Notes under the pieces: model-generated
Told to the model about the DNA's origin: nothing
Databases searched by the model: none
What the model saw: only the letters and a program-made list of their open reading frames with translations
Made by a program: the position numbers and the translations under genes
Shown: piece after piece, positions 54,961 to 62,946 of the stretch
Layout: the number at the start of each line of letters is the position of its first letter
Numbering within the stretch: position 1 is the stretch's first letter
Source: an uncultured Microbulbifer sp.
GTDB taxonomy: Bacteria > Pseudomonadota > Gammaproteobacteria > Pseudomonadales > Cellvibrionaceae
DNA: 64,000 bases
Assembly: GCF_947498635.1 (NCBI RefSeq)
Contig: NZ_CANMKV010000002.1
Coordinates: 62,001-126,000, forward strand
Reading direction: 5' to 3'

Positions 54961-55671
54961 ATGACTGTAGACAACGGAAAGTCTGATCTGGTCTACCACG
55001 GCCGCCGCGCACAGCGTGCCGACAGCCGCCTGCGCCGCAAGGCCATTCTCGAGGCCACCCTGCGACTCATCGTAAAAGAAGGGATTCGCGGTATTCGCCA
55101 CCGCGCCGTAGCCCGCGAAGCCAATGTGCCCCTGGCTGCAACGACCTACTATTTTAAAGACCTTAACGACTTAATCAGTGACTCATTCACTTATTTTGTC
55201 GAACAGGGACTGGAAAGTACGCGTCAACTTCAGGAAGAGAGTTTTAGTGCGGCGCGCAATCTATCAGCCCAAGAGCGCGCATCGAGCAGTAGTCACAAGT
55301 TATTAGTACAACAGCTGGCGCGCTTTATCCTGACACATGTTCGCAACCAGGCGGAAGATCGAGACCGCCGCCTTGTCGAACTGGCGTTCCGCAACGAGGC
55401 GCTGCGCAATGAGCAGTTGACCCGAGCTGTACGCATGTCGAACCATGCAAGAGAGTCACTGATTCAGGAATTCTTCCACCTGCTGGGTATAACCGATGCA
55501 GAGGCTGCCGCACAAATCGCTCATGGCACGATCCTAAAGCTTGAGTACGAGATCCTGAGTAGCTCCATTGCTCTGGACTCCCCATTACTCGAGCGCACAG
55601 TGACCATGATGGTACGCGGCCTCATTCCCGCAACGGCTACTCAAATTGCCGAGAGCGCTGCTTACGGCTGA
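54961..55671 (+). CDS. TetR-family transcriptional regulator
   Basis: A 236-residue regulator. The helix-turn-helix region is AILEATLRLIVKEGIRGIRH, then ANVPLAATTYYFKDLNDLIS. A large ligand-binding domain follows, with RLVELAFRNEALRNEQLTRA and LLGITDAEAAAQIAHGTILK. The AATTYYFKDLNDL recognition segment resembles TetR regulators of lipid and alkane metabolism. It is convergent with the diheme cytochrome/beta-helix pair, which it might control. Start ATG has AGGGA upstream. Confidence 0.9.
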   Translation: MTVDNGKSDLVYHGRRAQRADSRLRRKAILEATLRLIVKEGIRGIRHRAVAREANVPLAATTYYFKDLNDLISDSFTYFVEQGLESTRQLQEESFSAARNLSAQERASSSSHKLLVQQLARFILTHVRNQAEDRDRRLVELAFRNEALRNEQLTRAVRMSNHARESLIQEFFHLLGITDAEAAAQIAHGTILKLEYEILSSSIALDSPLLERTVTMMVRGLIPATATQIAESAAYG

Positions 55672-55759
55672 AATCTATGCTGCTCTTCAGGCCGCGGCAC
55701 AGTGACAGCGCACTGTGCCGCTTCCCGACTTCTCCAGTCACCTGAAGCAATTCAACGGC

Positions 55760-56914
55760 CTAGGAACAGCTCCCCGACATCGCCGCCACCCACTGGCGCA
55801 ACAGATCTACCCCCTCCTCATGTACCAGACTGCGTCCCAGTTCCGGCATCATTGCCCCAGGGTCTCTGGACTCCACGCGGAAGTTCAAAATAGAGTGGTC
55901 AGGCTCTCCCGGTACTATGGCGAACACCCGCCCCCCGCTGCCAGTACCGGCCGCGACCGGAGGTTTGCACAGCCCCAGTTTACGCCTGTCTGTCTCACTG
56001 TAGTGAAGCATCAATCCCGAGGTATCCGCCGCACCGGCCGGATTGTGGCAGTGACCGCAATTGATATCGAGGTAGGCTCGCGCCCTATTCTCCAGAGGTT
56101 TCGATGTATCGGCGTAACTGGGCAGGCTGGGTAGTAAGGCCAGTTCGGGAACGCCTCTGAGATAGCCTGCTTTCTGCCAATGCGATAATTGATTCTCTGT
56201 CCCGCTAGAGTAGGGATAAGTCCTGTTTAGATGGCGCGCTCTGGGCCCGAGTGGCGAAATTTCCTTTCCGGTGAAGTTATCGGCATGACATCCAGCGCAT
56301 TGATTGGCATCGGGCACGACATAGGTAAATGTGGAAACGTCCCCAGAATCCGCCACAAGCTTGAGGGGCGTGATATCACCGGCAATTTCATAAACCGCCT
56401 CTGTCTGCTCCGCGTTCCAAATATACGGTATCGCCTGCCAGCCATTCTCGCGCTTTACCAGGAGGCGGGTCTCCACCAACCGTACCGCCTGCATATCCAG
56501 CGCCTCCCCCCAGCGCCCAACGACATAATCACTGGCAAAACTGTCGGTACGGACAACGGTTTCTCCTGCCCCTCTGGGGTAATAAAAAGTCTTGGTAAGC
56601 ACCGTGCCCACCGGGTAGTCAAACTGCTCTTCAGCATAGTTTGCTGAAGTCCCCATTGGCATCCACACTGTGCGCAATTTATGCGCATAGTCGGTAAAAA
56701 GCCCGGTGTTCAATCCATATGGCAGTACCCGATCATTAGGTATAAAAGCGCCGTCAATAATATTGACCAGATTCCAGTCGCTGAGTCTTTCTGGAATGGT
56801 ATCCATAGAAAACAGGGTGACCGGGGGGCGATGCTTGTCACAGCCACCAAAGAGAAGAGTCACTGCCCCCATTATTAATAGGAAAACACCACCCCAGGAA
56901 ACGCTATTATTCAT
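55760..56914 (-). CDS. SO2930-type diheme c-type cytochrome lipoprotein
   Basis: A 384-residue secreted lipoprotein with two c-type heme sites, NQCAGCHADN (about residue 225) and INCGHCHNPA (about 305). The signal runs to a lipobox, VTLLFGGC, so the protein is probably lipid-anchored. The start at 56914 has GGAGGG seven bases upstream; a 20-codon longer frame is less likely. The layout (unknown N-terminal region, two heme motifs, CKPPVAAGTGSGGRVFAIVP and MMPELGRSLVHEEGVDLL) matches the family TIGR03806, whose members lie in two-gene pairs with beta-helix proteins. It overlaps the upstream gene by 8 bases. Confidence 0.88.
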   Translation of the reverse strand: MNNSVSWGGVFLLIMGAVTLLFGGCDKHRPPVTLFSMDTIPERLSDWNLVNIIDGAFIPNDRVLPYGLNTGLFTDYAHKLRTVWMPMGTSANYAEEQFDYPVGTVLTKTFYYPRGAGETVVRTDSFASDYVVGRWGEALDMQAVRLVETRLLVKRENGWQAIPYIWNAEQTEAVYEIAGDITPLKLVADSGDVSTFTYVVPDANQCAGCHADNFTGKEISPLGPRARHLNRTYPYSSGTENQLSHWQKAGYLRGVPELALLPSLPSYADTSKPLENRARAYLDINCGHCHNPAGAADTSGLMLHYSETDRRKLGLCKPPVAAGTGSGGRVFAIVPGEPDHSILNFRVESRDPGAMMPELGRSLVHEEGVDLLRQWVAAMSGSCS

Positions 56915-58208
56915 TGCGTCCCTCCAAAGTAGCCAGGTGATCGCCCTCCTTGCGCTCCTCAGGTGCCTCGTCAAAATTCAGAACAATTTGGGGCAACTTT
57001 TCCAGATGACATAGATGCGCCGAGATATCGGTGGAAATATTCTGGTAATTATTTAAAAAATCTATATTGAGAATACCCGCTTCGGCATTATCAATGCACA
57101 ATTTCAAGTGCTCTGGCAGAGATCCATCAGACATTTTTTCACGATCGATAACGCCATCCCAAAGTACATCCGGGAGACTTCCCCCCAATCCAAAACGAGC
57201 TAGCCTGAGCGCTTTCAGCTCCAAGTGATCCGGTGCCCCCCCCCCGCCAACAAACTCATTATCATAGATATAAATACCCTCAGGGTATGGGTCAAAATCT
57301 ACTTGTGTGGATTTATCACTGTAATATCCAGCAGTAAAATAACTGCTTATTACAATGTTCGCGGTATCGTTTTCCGCAATCTTATTGTCAAAAATCTCGA
57401 CTCGATCATTGGAGTTAATAACAATACCCGAACCCGCCGGAACCGCAGCTACCGGGGTTCCTTCATGCCCAAAGTTTTCTACATTATTTTTGAATATTTT
57501 ATTTTCATAAATACGCGTACTATGCCCGGGCTGCGGCAAATTGGGCATATTAAAAACCAGAATACCACCCGTATTATTGGTGGCCACATTGCCATAAACA
57601 TCAGCGCCAATCGTATTCTCTATTTCAATACCTGCCACATTAAATTCAGCTCGATTATTACGCACTACCACATTTCGAGACTGCCCCACATAAATTCCCG
57701 CATCCGATGCACCAATAGCTACGGAGCCTTCGACCAGAGTATTTTTTGTCTGCACTGGATAAATACCATAGGCCCCATTTTCGGTAGCCGGCCCATTAGT
57801 CCACTCAACACGGATATTGCGAACAACAATATTTTCGCCCTCATTGATCTTTAGAGCATCACCCACAGTGTCCTCTATTGCCAGATTCTCAATTGTGAAA
57901 TTACTCGCATTGACCAACAATCCCTCAGCACCCTGTATCTGATTTTTAAATGAGAGAATGGATTTATCCATGCCCACACCACGAATAGTGACGTCATCCA
58001 CATTGAGAGAGAGACTGCGATCAATTTTAAATTCCCCCTCTGGGATGAGAATAATGTCACCGGGTTTGGCGGCTATTAGTTGTCTCAGTAGTTTTTTTTG
58101 AAATTCGATAGCAGTTTCTGATTGTCTTGACTGTACTGGATTATCCGGGGCACAGGCCGATGTCAGCAATAAAGAGAGAGCTATCCCAGCGTAGGGCAAG
58201 TTCTTCAT
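56907..58208 (-). CDS. Parallel beta-helix repeat lipoprotein (TIGR03805 type)
   Basis: A 433-residue exported protein with a lipoprotein signal (LALLLTSAC-type: ALSLLLTSACAPDN). The body is a right-handed beta-helix with NosD/pectate-lyase-like turns such as VDDVTIRGVGMDKSILSFKN, NASNFTIENLAIEDTVGDAL, NIVVRNIRVEWTNG and GIEIENTIGADVYGNVATNN. It is the first of a two-gene operon with the diheme cytochrome; this pairing is the defining context of the TIGR03805/TIGR03806 families. Function is unknown; surface electron transfer or polymer binding is possible. Confidence 0.88.
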   Translation of the reverse strand: MKNLPYAGIALSLLLTSACAPDNPVQSRQSETAIEFQKKLLRQLIAAKPGDIILIPEGEFKIDRSLSLNVDDVTIRGVGMDKSILSFKNQIQGAEGLLVNASNFTIENLAIEDTVGDALKINEGENIVVRNIRVEWTNGPATENGAYGIYPVQTKNTLVEGSVAIGASDAGIYVGQSRNVVVRNNRAEFNVAGIEIENTIGADVYGNVATNNTGGILVFNMPNLPQPGHSTRIYENKIFKNNVENFGHEGTPVAAVPAGSGIVINSNDRVEIFDNKIAENDTANIVISSYFTAGYYSDKSTQVDFDPYPEGIYIYDNEFVGGGGAPDHLELKALRLARFGLGGSLPDVLWDGVIDREKMSDGSLPEHLKLCIDNAEAGILNIDFLNNYQNISTDISAHLCHLEKLPQIVLNFDEAPEERKEGDHLATLEGRNE

Positions 58209-58460
58209 GGTTCACCTTTTTATTTGAATTATTTTCAGTAGCTACTAAATCAAGTCTTGATGGGTACGAGTGTACCAATTAGGTCGTGCAAAAAATCTTC
58301 TATGCAAGCTTCTGCATAGTATCCAACCCCTATCCAGCCTTCAAGGCACTATTATTATCTAACGATCGGGAATAAAAGAGAGAGTTCGCGCCTGGCATTT
58401 AAAGCCACAAACAAGCTGAAGGAGTCAGCCCGCCGACCAACTTAGGAAAGTGCCATCCAG

Positions 58461-58961
58461 ATGAATTTTCGCAAATTTTTATTCATGTGTTTCTTTCTCT
58501 GCAGTGGATCCATATTCGCTCAGAAGGCCCCCACTCAATACACCCTAAAAATTGAAATCGAAACACCAGAAGGCTGGCAATTTCATACCCAACAGATATT
58601 TAGCGACCCCAAGTTAGACATTGACTCCAAACCACTTTCGGCCCAAACGTCCCCAAAGAAATATCAAGCAATACGCTGTGACGGGCCTTGGGGAGCAATA
58701 AAATATACGGTTTCACTCTCCAGCGGCCCTGGCGTTAAAATTCTACACCGTGAAGACACAATAATTATTAAAGTGATTGAATACTCCGTCGACAGCAAGG
58801 ATCAAGTTATCGAGACCATGAGCATTCAATGCATAGATACCGAGCCCACACAAATCATGAATTCAGTTGAGGATGTCAAATTCACAATAGATAAAGAAAT
58901 TACCGAACAGGTTGAACTTAGCAATGGGTATGTCCTTAAATACCATTTTAAACCCGGTTAA
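58461..58961 (+). CDS. Hypothetical secreted protein
   Basis: I do not recognise the family. 166 residues with a signal peptide (MNFRKFLFMCFFLCSGSIFA, cut before QKAP). The mature part is beta-rich (TLKIEIETPEGWQFHTQQIF, YTVSLSSGPGVKILHREDTI, QVELSNGYVLKYHF) with two Cys (AIRCDGPWG, SIQCIDTEP) that could form a disulfide. It stands alone, divergent from the beta-helix gene with 252 bases between them. A G-rich tandem repeat lies just downstream. Confidence 0.7.
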   Translation: MNFRKFLFMCFFLCSGSIFAQKAPTQYTLKIEIETPEGWQFHTQQIFSDPKLDIDSKPLSAQTSPKKYQAIRCDGPWGAIKYTVSLSSGPGVKILHREDTIIIKVIEYSVDSKDQVIETMSIQCIDTEPTQIMNSVEDVKFTIDKEITEQVELSNGYVLKYHFKPG

Positions 58962-59019
58962 CCCCACGATATCCCAAGCTAGTTTCTGTCAATTCCTCCA
59001 CACCTATAAGCACTTAGGG

Positions 59020-59054
59020 CTGGGGACTGGGGGCTGGGGGCTGGGGGCTGGGGG
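59020..59054 (+). repeat. Five tandem CTGGGGG units (G-quadruplex candidate)
   Basis: Five 7-base units in a row, four exact CTGGGGG and one CTGGGGA, lie between two convergent genes. Four runs of five G residues separated by CT fit a G-quadruplex-forming pattern on the plus strand. Short G-rich tandem repeats are prone to copy-number change. Confidence 0.85.
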
Positions 59055-59158
59055 CTATGCATCGAAAACAATTACCGCCAAGATTATAATACACTCGACA
59101 GAGTGCCATAGCTTGACCCAAAGGCTTATTAATTTATCACTAATAATTCAGAGGCAAT

Positions 59159-60094
59159 CTAACCATTAAGAAAGCGGTTAATCGAAGAATAGGCTTTCAT
59201 ACACGTCTCTCTAACTAAGTCTTCGATATTTAAAAATCCATGTATGGCATCTTCGAAGTGTACATTTTCGGCATGTATCCCTAAGGATTTCACCTTTTCA
59301 TAGTAAATTTTCCCCTCATCACGCAATGGACAAAATTCAGCGGTGATGACCAAGGTTTGTGGAAGATTAGCGGTGAAGTCCATATGCAATGGGGAAGCTG
59401 CCTTTCTGCACTGCCCTTCCCTAAAATACTTATCGAAAAACCAAGTACACATATCAGCCTCTAATAAATAGCCAACGCCATTTTCATTATAGGATTCGTA
59501 TCTGGCGACATAATCAACACAAGGATAAATAAGAATCTGCTTTTCTATATCAATTCCCCGGTCAAACTGGGCCAGGTGTGACACTGAGGCAGAAAGCGAA
59601 CCGCCTGCAGAGTCTCCTGCCACAGATAACGTTTTTCGATAGTCAACATTCTGTCGATCTAGAGTCGCCCAGATGCCCCTGACAACGGCACAGGCATCTT
59701 CAATATTCGCAGGGTAAAGATTTTCTGGTGCTAGACGATATTCCCCAGCCACCACAATGTGCTGTGTATTTATTGCCATTTTTCGACAAATCGGATCATA
59801 GGCCTTAACACTGCCTGCCATGTGTCCACCACCATGGAAATACACCAATACCGGAAGCGTTTGACCTGGATTCGGGTTAAAGATACGCACCGGAACGTTA
59901 TACCCGGCAGTATATATTTCCGCATCCATCACACAATCAATATCAGGAATATCGGTCACAAACTCCTGTATCAGCATCTCCGTCTTTTCCCGAGAGTCAA
60001 TAACGCTAAAAGGAAAACCTTTTGCGGAACGCGCCAATAGCACTTCGTTACACTCTCGAAGAAATGCGGAGAGACTTGGATTTACCTTTCTCAA
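59159..60094 (-). CDS. Alpha/beta hydrolase, hormone-sensitive-lipase-type esterase
   Basis: A 311-residue esterase/lipase of the HSL (family IV) type. The oxyanion motif HGGGHMAGSVKAYDP, the nucleophile elbow VAGDSAGGSLSASVSH with the catalytic Ser, the acid in EFCPLRDEGKIYYEKVKSLG and the histidine in FEDAIHGFLNIED are all present. No signal peptide, so it is cytosolic. The start appears to be TTG at 60094. Substrate is likely short-chain esters. It stands alone. Confidence 0.9.
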   Translation of the reverse strand: MRKVNPSLSAFLRECNEVLLARSAKGFPFSVIDSREKTEMLIQEFVTDIPDIDCVMDAEIYTAGYNVPVRIFNPNPGQTLPVLVYFHGGGHMAGSVKAYDPICRKMAINTQHIVVAGEYRLAPENLYPANIEDACAVVRGIWATLDRQNVDYRKTLSVAGDSAGGSLSASVSHLAQFDRGIDIEKQILIYPCVDYVARYESYNENGVGYLLEADMCTWFFDKYFREGQCRKAASPLHMDFTANLPQTLVITAEFCPLRDEGKIYYEKVKSLGIHAENVHFEDAIHGFLNIEDLVRETCMKAYSSINRFLNG

Positions 60095-60338
60095 CTTAAA
60101 CCCCCAAAGAAAAAATTTAACAATAAAATCCGCCTGAAAAATTCCTAAATAGAGATATGAAACCTCTAACCTTCAGATCAAAAAAAAGATTATCTTATTT
60201 CAAACACTATGCACCTCAAAATAACGCAGAACTTTTTAACTATAAATATCAAGAAATATGGAGAGAGGTGCCAGCCACTAAAAAAGCAGCTGGCGCACAA
60301 AATACGATAATAATTTTTTTGGATTCAGAGGGGCTTAT

Positions 60339-60935
60339 TTAATGAAAGACAGGAGCAGAGACATAACTCCAGAACAATACGGTGCCCACCATGATCATTA
60401 CGGCAATGACCAGGGAAACGGTGATAATCGCACTGGCGAAGAGGAAGCCCCGTTCTTCAGAAACGCCCATCACAATTGGAATGCCCAGATAAAGTAAATA
60501 AACCGCATAAGCGACGGCCACTGTAGCCAGTAAAATATCCAGCCATAACACGGGGTAGATTCCAGCGATGCCCGCCAAAAAAATAGGCGTCGCGGTAAAC
60601 CCAGCGACAACCACCCCCTTCATTGGGTGCGTCTCTGCGCCATAGGTTCTAGCCATCCAGTGGATAAAATAGCCAATCGAGACGACAGCCAATACCATCG
60701 TAAAATAAAACACCGCGACTAATTCCAGTGCGCTCTGCCCAGTTATTTTTACCGGCGTTCCGCTACCGATACTCCAACCAACTTGAGTTGTACCGAAATA
60801 CCAGGCGACTGCAGGAAACAGCGCCAAAATAATGACGTAGGGAATTTGCCGGCGAAGTTTTTTCTCGGGAAGGCTACCGATCAGCTCCCACTGCCTGCGG
60901 GGCTGCAGCATAAGGCCGAACATATGGGTCAACAT
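60339..60935 (-). CDS. Yip1-family membrane protein
   Basis: A 198-residue membrane protein with about five hydrophobic segments (about 32-48, 70-95, 107-125, 127-150 and 165-190). The N-terminus MLTHMFGLMLQPRRQWELIG and the middle GVVVAGFTATPIFLAGIAGI fit the Yip1/YIF1 family found in marine gammaproteobacteria. Function in bacteria is unknown. It stands alone. Confidence 0.85.
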   Translation of the reverse strand: MLTHMFGLMLQPRRQWELIGSLPEKKLRRQIPYVIILALFPAVAWYFGTTQVGWSIGSGTPVKITGQSALELVAVFYFTMVLAVVSIGYFIHWMARTYGAETHPMKGVVVAGFTATPIFLAGIAGIYPVLWLDILLATVAVAYAVYLLYLGIPIVMGVSEERGFLFASAIITVSLVIAVMIMVGTVLFWSYVSAPVFH

Positions 60936-61291
60936 TCTGTTTTCCTCAGGTTCTAGAGAGAACTCTGAGTGCGACCTATCTACTCAAATTGATCTTGAAA
61001 CAGCCGGTCAATAGGAGGGTACCACTAAAAGGCCACCCACAAAGCTCCAGTGCATTTCTTCTTGTTTCGGAATTATTTGTAGGAGCTACAGTCGTTCAAG
61101 TCAACCGCAGAGAAGGAATTGGCGGGAATGCTTACATTCTCGTTTCTCGCGGAAACATTTTTTAATGGTACTTTGATACAAATCAACCCGGCCAGAGCGT
61201 GGAGGTTCGTGCAGGGAGTATTTAACGCCGTAACCAGCTGCCGATCCGCAGCCGGTTACCTTTATACCTCGGGTACCACTCACCCATCCAG
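60936..61291. other. Spacer with several stem-loops, 356 bases
   Basis: No gene is supported; a 60-codon minus-strand frame (61101-61283) is unconvincing. A stable hairpin (61230-61259) and a weaker one (GAATG/CATTC near 61125-61135) suggest a structured RNA end for the downstream transcript or an element of repeat type. Confidence 0.4.
61230..61259 (-). terminator. Stem-loop downstream of the branched-chain aminotransferase
   Basis: Twelve-base arms with one mismatch (GTAACCAGCTGC / GCAGCCGGTTAC) and a 6-base loop lie 33 bases past the stop on the minus strand. No T-run follows, so it is a stabilising or weak terminator structure. Confidence 0.5.
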
Positions 61292-62359
61292 TTAGAAATT
61301 TACAGGGTCAACAGGTTGCATCCAGCCAAAATTGTCCTCGGCACGACCCTCTTGAATATCCAGAAGTGCCTCGCGCAACGCTTTAGCCACAGGCCCCGGA
61401 GCCTGGTACAGCTCGTGACAGTGCATTTCATCGCCTATCACACTGATAGGACTGATAATGGCCGCAGTGCCGCAGGCAAAGGCCTCGGTGCAGACCCCAG
61501 AAGCGATTTGGCTAAGCAATGTATCAATATGGATAGCACCCTCTACCAAGTCGTAACCCAGTTCCCTGGCCAGCTTCAAGAGCGAATTACGAGTGATACC
61601 TTCCAGAATGGAACCGGAGAGCGCCGGCGTATGGAGCTTTCCCTCGATCACTGCAAAGAAATTCATTCCCGAGAGCTCATCCACACGGCTGCGATCAGCG
61701 GGGTTCAACCAGAGAGATTGGTCGTAGCCACGCTCCTTGAGACGCCCAACGCTGAGTAGCGAGCCGGCATAATTACCGCCCACTTTGGCATCTCCTGTAC
61801 CCCCCACAGCCGCACGCGCATCCTCACGCTCTACCCAAAGGCGCATATTGCCGGTGTGGTAGGCCTCTGAGGGGCTGGCGATGACATAGAACTCATAGGA
61901 TGTGCTGGCTGATACCGTTAGGTCCGCCTGAGTACCGATCAGGAAAGGCCGTAAATAAAGTGACTCACCGCGGTTACCTGGTACCAGGTTGGCACAGTAC
62001 GCAGCGACAGTGCGCACACCATCGAGAAACAGAGATTCGGGCACGGAGGGCATGCACAGCCGCTTGGCAGAATACGCCATACGCGCCGCATTTTTTTCAG
62101 GGCGAAACAACGCAATGCTGCCAGCCGCTGTTCGATAAGCCTTCATACCCTCAAAGCACGACTGGGCGTAATGTAGGACCTTTGCCGCTGGATCTATGGT
62201 CAGTGGAGCATAAGGAATTAATTCCCCCTGACTCCAGCAGCCGTCCTGACAGACTGCACGAAACATCACAGGGGCCATTGCCGTCCCGAAGCCCAATCTT
62301 TCAGGTACTTCATATCCACGCAGACTCACGGCTACTTCGGGGTCGATATAGATGCTCAC
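61292..62359 (-). CDS. ilvE: Branched-chain amino acid aminotransferase
   Basis: A 355-residue PLP enzyme (fold type IV) that exchanges amino groups between Leu/Ile/Val and 2-oxoglutarate. Landmarks of the BCAT2-like subgroup are ALTIDPAAKVLHYAQSCFEG, RLCMPSVPESLFLDG, the PLP lysine in DAKVGGNYAGSLLSVGRLKE, and CTEAFACGTAAIISPISVIG. The GTG at 62359 has AGGAG six bases upstream; a GTG two codons earlier is in frame but too close. It stands alone; no leader-peptide attenuator was seen. Confidence 0.93.
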   Translation of the reverse strand: MSIYIDPEVAVSLRGYEVPERLGFGTAMAPVMFRAVCQDGCWSQGELIPYAPLTIDPAAKVLHYAQSCFEGMKAYRTAAGSIALFRPEKNAARMAYSAKRLCMPSVPESLFLDGVRTVAAYCANLVPGNRGESLYLRPFLIGTQADLTVSASTSYEFYVIASPSEAYHTGNMRLWVEREDARAAVGGTGDAKVGGNYAGSLLSVGRLKERGYDQSLWLNPADRSRVDELSGMNFFAVIEGKLHTPALSGSILEGITRNSLLKLARELGYDLVEGAIHIDTLLSQIASGVCTEAFACGTAAIISPISVIGDEMHCHELYQAPGPVAKALREALLDIQEGRAEDNFGWMQPVDPVNF

Positions 62360-62946
62360 CGGCACTCTCCTCTCATTCGAATCGGCTGATTATGGCGCCT
62401 GACGGTCAGCAATCCAAATGCACCACCCACAGGCCCCATTGCTTTAGTCATTTTCGCCCAATCAGCACCGCTCTCATAGGATGAAAGTCCAGTTAAAGCG
62501 CTCCTAGTCCCTTCGCTTCGGGCTCAACGGATCGACACATAAATTTACCCAATAAACTTTTGGCACTTACTTACCGACCTTCAGCACTGTTATTTCTCTG
62601 CAGCTGCTAAACCAAAAGGGTGGTCGCAGGCATGCCGGTAACTCTTTCACCGGTTGGTTGAAGTCTCCGTCACAATCCCTCTGATGACAGACTGTGCTGG
62701 CTATACTGTTTAATACGCAGCCAGGAGCGCAAAAATAAGCATCCGGATGCGTCTTCTCTGATCGGCCAAAGAGCAAAATCTATCGTGGCCACAGGGTAGT
62801 AACAGAACCACATTTCAGGAGAGAGCTTCCACCATATCAGCCGGTTTACCGGCGATCGGGCGGAGACGAGATCCACACCCTGTGTGACGGCTATGGCCTA
62901 TTGCACAGCTGTGGGCAAAGTAAACCGGAATGGAAGTGGTTCAATC
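62360..62946. other. Divergent spacer, 587 bases
   Basis: It lies between ilvE (minus) and the last gene (plus). It contains some small inverted repeats (CCGGATG-type at about 62740) but no recognisable gene or riboswitch. Short minus-strand frames here are unsupported. If the last gene starts at its in-frame ATG 62893, the spacer is 54 bases shorter. Confidence 0.45.

Noticed and set aside
59020-59054. Tandem repeat considered as a CRISPR remnant
   Set aside because: The units are seven bases long without spacers; this is a simple-sequence repeat.
60157-60342. 61-codon plus-strand frame between the esterase and Yip1 genes
   Set aside because: No clear ribosome-binding site or motif; its end overlaps the Yip1 gene end by chance.
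61101-61283. 60-codon minus-strand frame after ilvE
   Set aside because: It lies over a strong hairpin, lacks family motifs and is best explained by chance.
62360-62892. Possible leader-peptide attenuator or riboswitch upstream of ilvE
   Set aside because: No run of Leu/Ile/Val codons with alternative hairpins and no known riboswitch core could be recognised.
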